This document shows, one piece after another, positions 56,500-64,000 of a stretch of 64,000 nucleotides of DNA. Numbering within the stretch: the stretch's first letter is position 1; each line of letters opens with the position of its first letter. The translations under genes and the position numbers were made by a program. The DNA comes from Hexactinellida sp. DTS-2022 (Eukaryota > Porifera > Hexactinellida), in assembly GCA_028753945.1 (NCBI GenBank), contig JAPNXP010000001.1, forward strand, positions 11,956,501-12,020,500, given 5' to 3'. The notes under the pieces were generated by a model. The model was given only the letters and a program-made list of their open reading frames with translations, was not told the origin of the DNA and did no database searches.

Positions 56500-59400
56500 A
56501 TGGCAACCGTACAAGATGCAGCTAAGCAGTCACTGGTTAGTTTCAGCGAGGAGGACACTTCCTATATTCTGGCTAACCTGAATAAGATGAACAACATGCT
56601 ACGAGAGTACCCGAGTCAGACTCAGCTTGTACAGGACTCCGACGGCTGTCTCCGCGTGTCCCATCGCTCTCAGCAGGAGTACCAGCTCACGCTACAGATC
56701 CTGGAGAGACACTTCCAGATGAAATTCAATCGAAGCTTAACCGAGCAGTCTGAGCCCGTCACTGCTCTTATAGAGCTCGACCAGTGCACTCACCAATACG
56801 TCAAGTCTAACATAGACACACTCAACCAAACACTGGCATGCGAGTTCCATAGAGTCTCCATATCTCTCAGTGAGGGCTGCGACCTACAGATTACAGGCAA
56901 AGACACTCGCGATATTGAGATAGCATTTAGGTTCCTGCGCAGCCAACTTGAGAGTCTCTACAACGACAATATACCAAATCAGTCCCAACCAAATGACCCC
57001 CAATATCAATCTAGTACTTCCCATTCAATAGACCCTAATATCCCTCCCTCCCAATTAGACCTTCCTCATCAATCGCAACCAAATGATCCCCAATATCAAT
57101 CTAGTACAGATCCCCAATATAAATATAACACAGATCCCCAATATCAATATAACACAGATCCTACTTCCCATTCAATAGATCCTAGCCCACTCCAATCTTC
57201 CCATTCTTCTCAGGACTCCATGGACTTCTGCCTGAAGAAATGGATAATTCCGGACACATTGTTTGATGCCTGTCAGAGCAAGATAGACTCTATATTCAGG
57301 CAGCATGACTGTGCTTATTCTAAACAGTACACCGCAACTCAGAACGTTATAATTGAGTACGAGGGCAGCTCTAGATCAATAGAGTTAATCAAAGCAGAGC
57401 TGGAGACCCTCCGACAGCAATACACAGCCCTCAACCCACCCACTGGCGCTCATAGCAAGTATTCAGACGAGCTATTGGATTCTCAGTCCCACTTCTCTTA
57501 TCAAGAAGAACTGGCTAGTCCCCCTCCTACCCCTCCTTCCCCTCCTTTCCCCCCTGTTTCTACTATACCTACTGTCACTACTGTCACTACAGTACCTATT
57601 ATACCTACAGTTGATTCAGAACTGCCTGAGCTAGACCAAACAGCGCAGCTGGAGTTCATTCAGCCGATCTCTCTGCAGCAAACTAATCCATTCTATTTCG
57701 ACTTGCATCCCAGCGTTGCTAGGAGAGATGGAATGTCGCACTCTCCTGCTGCTGAACAGGCGATGCAACCTGCAAATACTAATCCCGTTCTTAACAATTT
57801 CTCTCAAACTCCAGTCCCAGAGCCTATCCATGCTACTAGATCTCCAGTTGACGTACCTATACCAAATGAATCGGATTATTCCAGAACTTATGACCCTAAC
57901 GTTAACACCAATCAGTTCCAATCTAATCCCCGCTATCCCGCTAAAGAACAATCCTATTCAAACCCCCAGACGCCCGCAAGCGGCAAGTCTAAAGTTAAAA
58001 CCAAAGAGAACTCCCTCACCGAGGCTATGCGGGGAAAGCCTTCTACCCAGCCTCTGGTCAGCACCAGCTCTTTTAACGACCCTCAGCTTGTCACTGGTAT
58101 TGCTTCCACGTCACTGGACACAAGTAAACAACAACAACAACAACAACAACAAGAGTATATCCCTGGTTCAGACCCTCAGGAAGATAGATTCTCCCACCAG
58201 TCGCTAGATGCGATTATTCCCTTCGGGGATAAGTTCGCTAGTGTTGTCACTCTCCCCAGCGACGGGAGCTACCAGGAGGCTCGCAAGCTGGAGAATACCC
58301 TGATTGGTCTCAGAGTCGTACAGTGCCCCACCAGGCCCCGCGTTTGCACTGTTGTAGCCGACGAGAAGGAGCTGCTGGTGTACGCTCTCAAGGCGCTGAA
58401 CAAGAAGTTCGGACAGCTCGGGTACCTGCCCGGCTGTAACGGGATCCCTGTGACGTCACAGGGGACCAGCTGCTTCGTAGAGCTGGACGATAAGCCCAGC
58501 GAGAGCAAGAGCGCCAGGCTGCTGGCCAGCCTCTCGTGCGGCTCCGGTCTGAGCATTAAGATTAAGTCTATGAACTTCAATGGCGGGAAGTGGGACGCTG
58601 TGGTTAAGTCAGTGGAGCCAAACGCGATAAGCTCGACTCGCCTGGAGTACGCAGAAATACTGGAGGTAGTGGGGCCTGGCATAACCCCAGCTCAGGGGCG
58701 CCACATGGCAGATAAAGCCGATAGGCTGGACTACTGGTGCTTCTATGACTCTAAGAGTAAAGAGAAATTCTGTAAACACATACTGCGACTCGTAATACCG
58801 GGCTGGAACCCGAATGATTTCAAAGCGAATAACCTCAAAGATAGCATTGTATCTATCCTACGCTACTGCAACGGAATGGGGTTTACAGCAATAGCCTTCC
58901 CTATAATCGGCCACGAGTCTAAGCACATTCCTATTCCCCTGTCCGCCCAGGCTCTGCTGCGGGCTATTGACGAGTTCTCCTCTCGCTGCCCCCGCCCCGC
59001 CCTGAGACAGGTGGACATCGTCATCAACAAGGAGTCCTGCATTCGCGCCTTCCAGTACCACTTCATAACGCCCATACAGCGGCACCTCAAGGCCTCCGCC
59101 AGAGGCAAGAAGCCCGTGACGTCAGAGGGCGCGTCGGAGGAGGAGGAGACCTGTCCCATCTGTCTGGAGGCGCTGTTCGCAGAGGGCCAGAGGGTCCGGG
59201 TACTCGCGCAGTGCAAACACAAGTTCCACGACCTCTGCATCTCCAAGGCAGTGGAGAGCAAGCCCCGCTGTCCCCTCTGCATGAGTCCTCTGGGCGTGCA
59301 GCGTGGGGACCAGCCCCCTGGGGGGAGAATGGCACATGCCGTTCTATTCACCCCGTTACCAGGGTACCCCCGGGTTGGCACTATCAGGATTCAGTACGAC

Positions 59401-59703
59401 ATCCCTGGGGGGGTGCAGACGGGGGCCCACCCCAGTCCCGGGACCCCGTATCCCCCCACCAGCCGGACCGCGTACCTGCCTGACAACCAACAAGGGCAAA
59501 AGGTATTAGCTCTCCTCGAAACCGCTTTTGAGCGGGGGTTAGTATTCACAATAGGCACCTCGCGAACGCTCGGCCTTGATAACGTGATAACCTGGAATGA
59601 TATCCACCATAAAACAAGGCAGACAGGACCCGAACACGGGTACCCTGACACTGGGTATCTGGAGAGAGTAATAGCGGAGCTGAAAGACAAGGGGGTCGAG
59701 TGA
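56500..59703 (+). CDS. Macro-domain RING-DTC protein (DTX3L/PARP9-like in one chain)
   Basis: Intact intronless 1067-residue frame from ATG 56500. Residues about 20-160 and 245-310 hold KH-like repeats of the DTX3L/PARP14 kind (IELDQCTHQYVKSNI, DLQITGKDTRDIEIAFRFL). About 165-560 is low-complexity, with QYQ/DPQYQ repeats, VTTV, a proline-rich stretch and Q8 at 544-551. About 680-860 resembles a divergent macrodomain: KHILRLVIPGWNP, then AIAFPIIGHESKHIPIPLSA, then LRQVDIVI. A RING-H2 spans 885-927 (CPIC, CKHKFHDLC, CPLC). The Deltex C-terminal domain follows to the end (LPGYPRVGTIRIQYDIPGGV, RTAYLPDNQQGQKVLALLE, VFTIGTSRTLG, WNDIHHKT, GYPDTGYLE). RING-DTC modules are E3 ligases that can join ubiquitin to ADP-ribose; macrodomains bind ADP-ribose. 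Vertebrates split these functions between the partner proteins PARP9 and DTX3L. Confidence 0.9.
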   Translation: MATVQDAAKQSLVSFSEEDTSYILANLNKMNNMLREYPSQTQLVQDSDGCLRVSHRSQQEYQLTLQILERHFQMKFNRSLTEQSEPVTALIELDQCTHQYVKSNIDTLNQTLACEFHRVSISLSEGCDLQITGKDTRDIEIAFRFLRSQLESLYNDNIPNQSQPNDPQYQSSTSHSIDPNIPPSQLDLPHQSQPNDPQYQSSTDPQYKYNTDPQYQYNTDPTSHSIDPSPLQSSHSSQDSMDFCLKKWIIPDTLFDACQSKIDSIFRQHDCAYSKQYTATQNVIIEYEGSSRSIELIKAELETLRQQYTALNPPTGAHSKYSDELLDSQSHFSYQEELASPPPTPPSPPFPPVSTIPTVTTVTTVPIIPTVDSELPELDQTAQLEFIQPISLQQTNPFYFDLHPSVARRDGMSHSPAAEQAMQPANTNPVLNNFSQTPVPEPIHATRSPVDVPIPNESDYSRTYDPNVNTNQFQSNPRYPAKEQSYSNPQTPASGKSKVKTKENSLTEAMRGKPSTQPLVSTSSFNDPQLVTGIASTSLDTSKQQQQQQQQEYIPGSDPQEDRFSHQSLDAIIPFGDKFASVVTLPSDGSYQEARKLENTLIGLRVVQCPTRPRVCTVVADEKELLVYALKALNKKFGQLGYLPGCNGIPVTSQGTSCFVELDDKPSESKSARLLASLSCGSGLSIKIKSMNFNGGKWDAVVKSVEPNAISSTRLEYAEILEVVGPGITPAQGRHMADKADRLDYWCFYDSKSKEKFCKHILRLVIPGWNPNDFKANNLKDSIVSILRYCNGMGFTAIAFPIIGHESKHIPIPLSAQALLRAIDEFSSRCPRPALRQVDIVINKESCIRAFQYHFITPIQRHLKASARGKKPVTSEGASEEEETCPICLEALFAEGQRVRVLAQCKHKFHDLCISKAVESKPRCPLCMSPLGVQRGDQPPGGRMAHAVLFTPLPGYPRVGTIRIQYDIPGGVQTGAHPSPGTPYPPTSRTAYLPDNQQGQKVLALLETAFERGLVFTIGTSRTLGLDNVITWNDIHHKTRQTGPEHGYPDTGYLERVIAELKDKGVE

Positions 59704-60342
59704 AACACACATACAACCTTGTGTATACTCTTATTACTCTTTATAATTGTGATAATGTTTGTGAAACAAACCTATCTATTACCAGTATATTATGCTATAT
59801 ACTTTAATTATTTGATTGTTTTATCGTGGACATTGTTCTTAGCTTTCTTACTCCTATTTATATGTTTCTGCTTAGTTTATGTGCTATGCTAGTTATTAGC
59901 CCTCGCTCGACAGGATTTATATTATTGGGAGGGATAACTTATTTTGGTCCAAATCGGGTTAGTTTCCTTCATCGTTATTCCATTGACGTTAATTTCCTAG
60001 AATAGATATATTATACATTTTATTTAGTGTATTCCCTTTCCAAGTCTGTACTATAATAGTAATTTGTCCCTGTGGCTTCTGTATTATTAGGATTGTGAAA
60101 TTAGTTTAGTCTAATAATGCTACGGCTTAGTCCTAACTCGTAATTCAGTTACTTTCTATCGAGTTCACATAGATATCCAAATATGGATAACGAACTGTGT
60201 CTGTACATATAATAAGCTATCAAATTGTAGTTAGGTTCAGGTACATAATTAGCGCATATTTTATGAGAATTGACAAGAGCCAATTAGGACAATACTGTAT
60301 TATACTTTATAACATGACACACTCTGCTCAGTAGCTAGCTGC
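59704..60342. other. Intergenic, 3' flank and ARPC1 promoter
   Basis: AT-rich with no repeat family member. No TATA box is obvious near the ARPC1 start. Confidence 0.45.
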
Positions 60343-62157
60343 ATGGCCACGACTTCAAAGCACTTCGCAGGCGCTCCCGTCACCTGCCACGCCTTCAACA
60401 AGACCCGCTCCGAGGTGGCCATCTCCCCCAACAACCACGAGGTGGAGATCTACAGCCAGAAGGGCGCCGACTGGGAGCTGACGGCTACACTCAAGCAGCA
60501 CGAGCAACGCGTCACCAGCATAGACTGGGCCCCGGCCTCTAACATGATAGTTACCTGTGGGGTAGATAGGAATGCATACGTGTGGACTCGGGAGGGCAGC
60601 GAGTGGAAGCCGGCACTGGTTATCCTCCGTCTGAACCGGGCTGCCACCTGCGTGAAGTGGAGTCCCAGGGGGAACAAGTTCGCGGTTGGGAGCGGCGCTA
60701 AGATCATATGCGTCTGCTACTATGAAGAGGAGCACAAGTGGTGAGTACTGTATACCCATACCATAGTGATACGGGCCAAACCTGGGACATGGGTATCTAA
60801 ATTTGTATTACGGGGGCAATAGGAGGGGGTATACAATGTTTGGTATTTGCTATGGGGTCAACTGTTAGAAATTGGGAATCGCTGTCTTACTATCTACTGT
60901 AGGTATGGCTATAACAAGTTGGATTCTACACAAATAGCAATAGCCACTGTACTTACTCCAGCGATTCCCAACCTTTTTGGGAAGCACTGACTTAGTCTAT
61001 TACAGTGGTTCCCAACCTGGGGTCCACAGAATGACTATAGGGGTCCATGGTTGAAAAAGGTTTGAATTGCTGGTCTATTAGCTATCTCATCATTGCTATA
61101 TTGAGTTTTCTTATTCAGTTATATTAGACAGTGAACTCTTGTTATAACAAGTCCAATCTACCATTACTTTACTGTTATAAGCGGAGTAGTATCAACTACT
61201 TTATCCTTCTGGGGAATAATTATAACCTCGTTAGCTTGTATCTCGTTATACCTGTGCTGTATACAGTCGAAATCGGGGTTTTTTGCGTATCGGGTTTTTT
61301 TGCCTCTTTTCCATGCATTTAGGGGGAGCAAAAAACCCCGATTTCGACTGTATATTATATACTTGTAATGTATATACTATAAGCTTTTATCTCGTTATAC
61401 CTGTATATACTATAAGCTTGTACTGTATATAAGCTTGTATCTCGTTATACCTGTACTGTACGTATATACTGTATGCAGGTGGGCGAGCAAACACATCAAG
61501 AAGCCTCTCCGCTCCACGGTGCTGGGGATAGATTGGCACCCTAACAACTGCCTGCTGGCTGCGGCATGTGCGGACTTCAAGTCGCGCGTGTTCTCTGCCT
61601 ACCTGAAGGAGATAGAGGAGAAGCCGGAGGGCTGCAGCTGGGGCAAGAAGATGACCTGGGGTAACCTCATGGGGGAGTACTCCAACGAGGCCTGGGCCCA
61701 CTCGGTCTCCTTCTCCCCCTCCGGGGACCGGCTGGCCTGGGTGTCCCACGACTGCACCGTGTCCGTGTTCGACGCGGCGGGAGATAAGCTGCACTCTATA
61801 AAGCTGCCAGAGCTGCCATTCCTGTCCTGTCTGTTCTTCTCGGAGTGCAGTCTTATCGTGGCAGGGCACGGCTGCTTTCCCGCGCTCATAACGCTAGCCG
61901 ACGCTCTGGAGTTCAAGCAGAAACTGATGCCCAAGACCGAGGCGAAAGCGGACTCCAAGACGATGGGCGCCCGTAAGATGTTCGAGGGGATGGACACGCG
62001 TGGGACCACTAGCGAGGTCAAGGCGCTGGACACGATACACCAGAACTCTATAACGCAGATATCTCGCTACTCCGACACTGGGTTCTCCACCACTGGCGTA
62101 GACGGGAAGCTCGTTATATGGAACACAAAAGCTATGAGTGACGTCAAATTTATATAA
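60343..62157 (+). CDS. ARPC1: Arp2/3 complex subunit 1 (p41-ARC/ARPC1)
   Basis: Exons 60343-60740 and 61479-62157 join within a Trp codon (TG|G) to 1077 nt, 358 residues; animal ARPC1 has about 370. Exon 1: [72 protein letters not shown]. Exon 2: [73 protein letters not shown]. These are the WD40 blades of the ARPC1 propeller, which links the Arp2/3 complex to nucleation-promoting factors during branched actin assembly. Composition is GC-rich. The 738-bp intron carries repeat elements. The loop between blades 6 and 7 (KAKADSK region) is conserved only loosely, as is normal. Confidence 0.96.
60870..61070. repeat. CAGCGATTCCCAACC / CAGTGGTTCCCAACC ends in ARPC1 intron
   Basis: TTGGGAATCGCTG at 60873 is inverted to CAGCGATTCCCAACC at 60959, delimiting a ~100-bp MITE. 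CAGTGGTTCCCAACCTGGGG starts at 61004, the same end type as 9510-9836. Confidence 0.6.
61264..61350. mobile_element. TA-flanked 87-bp MITE in ARPC1 intron
   Basis: CAGTCGAAATCGGGGTTTTT at the left, AAAAACCCCGATTTCGACTG at the right, a perfect pair with TA outside. Followed by three TATAAGCTTGTA/TCTCGTTATACCTGT repeats up to the 3' splice site. Confidence 0.85.
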
Positions 62158-62838
62158 CCTATCCTATAGTGTGGAGTGATGAGGTGTAGTAGATCGTGTG
62201 TATATCTAGATTATTATATTGCCTATTAGTTTATTTGTGTGTATTCAATAACTCTCTGATCTGAGGTTGTGTCTAAATTAAATATTAGTCTCATTCTTGC
62301 CTTAAGAATAGTCTCATCTCATTAGACGTAAATAAGTTTCGAGAAAAAGCAATTAAAATTGAGAGCACTATTATATTATTTCTACATTTCGAATTTCTAC
62401 AAACATAAATGCACTGTAGGTTGGGGACTTGTTAGTCTTCACAATCCTTACATAAATAATCTACCTCAGTCCAGTCGGAGATCTTATTCCGACGCACCGC
62501 CCGTGAAACCATCAGCTAACTTAAACTAACAATCATATGTAAATTAGAGAGCTTGTCCGTGTGTATAATACAGAATCCAAATATTGTAAATTAACTAACA
62601 TTAACAGCCTCTAATAAGAGTTAGTTAAATCCTGTGATCTAATAGAATAATTTGTGTAAGCTATTTTATATTACAATAATAAAGTGACTAGAGATTAATC
62701 AAAAATGTCGTAATATAACTCAGTGTAAACGTGTAAGGTATCAATGTTAAACAAGAGCTTCTAAGTATTTTCAGCTCTCTAAGAGACAGGAAAAGGTATA
62801 AATATTTTAAAATCTATTTGAGAATTTTTCCAAAGTAG
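62158..62838. other. Intergenic, nothing recognisable
   Basis: AT-rich 3' flank of ARPC1 and 5' flank of the next gene. No repeats or RNA genes recognised. Confidence 0.45.
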
Positions 62839-62841
62839 AAA

Positions 62842-64000
62842 ATGAATCAATCTATCACAGAAACAGCTTTTAACGCTATCGATCAGATGGCAATTGATTT
62901 ATACGGAGTATATTATTACGTGTCAGTTGTGTGTCTGTTTATGTGGTTTGTGCTCTCCTCCATCTGGTTATTCATTCTAATATTAAAATATTTCTCTGAT
63001 CGGAAGAGTTTCAAATTCCAATGGAAAAGTAGGAATTGTATGCGGAATGAAACAAAGATATCTTTATTGAAAAGTTATGCTTTCAAACAAACAAAGAATA
63101 AACTTTTGATTCTACTGTGTGGCGTTGAGATAGTGGCTTCTCTCATAGTATTAATAATGTGCTACGGGAATGTATCTATGAGCTATATCGACAAGGACAT
63201 CACAGTTCGATTCCTACAGCCCATTACATACACAGATTCGCTGACGGATAGGCTCATAACTAGCTTCATTCTATCTGTGGTCATAAGCCTGTACGACATC
63301 GTATCTCTCATAAACGTGTGCTTGATCGAGCTCTACACGTACTATCCGTCTCAGTGCAAGCATCCAGTGAGATATGGGCTCACTCGGTTGGGTCTTAAGC
63401 TAGGCATAATACTGGTGCTAAGTTTTGCAGTTCAGCTCACGCTTTTCAAGGGACTCTTTATAAACTTCACACTTGTATACGAATACATTAGATTGGTCAT
63501 ACTAACTCGGAAACTTGTCAGTCTTTTATACAATAGATATTTCGATGCTCGCACCCATGAATACCAAAGTGCATCAGTGGTTGCTATCTACAAAAGAGTC
63601 TACAGGGAGTACAGGATAGGTTCTGCTTTCCTGCTAACCGCTCTCTTCTTCCAACTATTCGCAATACTAATTGGCTGGGTCTATGTGTATATACTGACTC
63701 TGCTATGCAACACGCAGTGGCTGCAACAAGTGTACAGTATTCCAATACAGGTAGAGAGCATTGTGGACTGGAACAACTGGGCACTACGGAGTGCTGATAG
63801 AGTTGTTAACACAATATCAGGGGTCTCCACAGCTCTGGGATTCTTTCTGCTAGCAGTTCCCTATTCAGTGGTTACCTGTAGCTATGTATGCAGGGCTATT
63901 GTGAGACTGCGAGCTGGGAATATAGGGTATAGCAAGCATTCGTTGGGGAATCGTATTAATGAGATGATAGAAGAACACAACAGTGCCTATGCACAGAACA
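62842..64000 (+). CDS. Multi-pass membrane protein, 3' end outside window
   Basis: Open from ATG 62842 (in TAGAAAATGAATC context) to the window edge, 386 codons without a stop. About six hydrophobic spans: residues 22-50 (YYVSVVCLFMWFVLSSIWLF), 87-107 (LLILLCGVEIVASLIVLIMC), 138-165 (FILSVVISLYDIVSLINVCL), 186-208 (LGIILVLSFAVQLTLFKGLF), 262-290 (FLLTALFFQLFAILIGWVYV) and 328-352 (ALGFFLLAVPYSVVTCSYVC). The stretch between spans 4 and 5 is basic and hydrophilic. There is no signal peptide, and the N-terminus (MNQSITETAF) has an N-glycosylation site. I do not recognise the family. It could be a receptor or a transporter-like protein, and the missing C-terminus limits any call. Confidence 0.75.
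   Translation, partial: MNQSITETAFNAIDQMAIDLYGVYYYVSVVCLFMWFVLSSIWLFILILKYFSDRKSFKFQWKSRNCMRNETKISLLKSYAFKQTKNKLLILLCGVEIVASLIVLIMCYGNVSMSYIDKDITVRFLQPITYTDSLTDRLITSFILSVVISLYDIVSLINVCLIELYTYYPSQCKHPVRYGLTRLGLKLGIILVLSFAVQLTLFKGLFINFTLVYEYIRLVILTRKLVSLLYNRYFDARTHEYQSASVVAIYKRVYREYRIGSAFLLTALFFQLFAILIGWVYVYILTLLCNTQWLQQVYSIPIQVESIVDWNNWALRSADRVVNTISGVSTALGFFLLAVPYSVVTCSYVCRAIVRLRAGNIGYSKHSLGNRINEMIEEHNSAYAQN

Noticed and set aside
58269..59381. Long minus-strand frames over the macro-RING-DTC gene
   Set aside because: GC-rich shadows of the plus-strand gene, with no recognisable domains.
62490..62515. CACCGCCCGT, as in the 3' end of small-subunit rRNA
   Set aside because: The surrounding sequence does not match rRNA, so this is a chance ten-base match.

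Overview
The window is nuclear DNA from an animal. Supporting this are spliced genes with GT-AG introns (an ECI2-type enoyl-CoA isomerase and the Arp2/3 subunit ARPC1), a NACHT-LRR receptor, a Deltex-type RING-DTC protein, calcium-binding EGF repeats, and a very dense load of non-autonomous DNA transposons. A sponge is my best guess, because RING-less coiled-coil/NHL proteins and NACHT-LRR genes with few introns fit that group. That is an inference and no marker proves it. Conserved housekeeping genes are clearly GC-richer than the AT-rich intergenic DNA.

1-13.2 kb: mostly mobile-element debris. It holds a hAT-like element with a second element nested in it, an NHL pseudogene, a damaged minus-strand gene with a FYVE-like zinc finger, an actin pseudogene split by a long-TIR transposon, and a decayed Ty3/gypsy pol on the minus strand. 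13.2-16.6 kb: an intact intronless 1115-residue NACHT-LRR gene (minus). 16.9-28 kb: a nest of elements, several with exact 8-bp duplications (hAT type), others flanked by TA. It also has an actin fragment and one copy of an 813-bp direct duplication.

28.7-42.7 kb: a family of AT-rich genes for secreted, probably GPI-anchored LRR + EGF proteins. There is one truncated fragment, one inverted copy and three direct copies. Only the last copy (40988-42646) is fully open; each of the other three carries one single-base frameshift at a different site. All four share an upstream box about 80-95 bp before the ATG. Inverted repeats lie at 31.8 and 44.3 kb. 42.8-48.5 kb: tandem and hairpin repeats, including an array of alternating hairpin and body modules and the second 813-bp copy.

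48.6-64 kb: the gene-rich end, almost all on the plus strand. In order it holds an ECI2-like three-exon gene, an actin pseudogene, an intact NHL gene, a small membrane protein (or last exon of a receptor) with three tyrosine motifs, a 1067-residue macro-RING-DTC protein that puts PARP9-like and DTX3L-like parts in one chain, ARPC1 in two exons, and the 5' part of a multi-pass membrane protein running off the window. No operon-like arrangement is implied; the genes look independently expressed.
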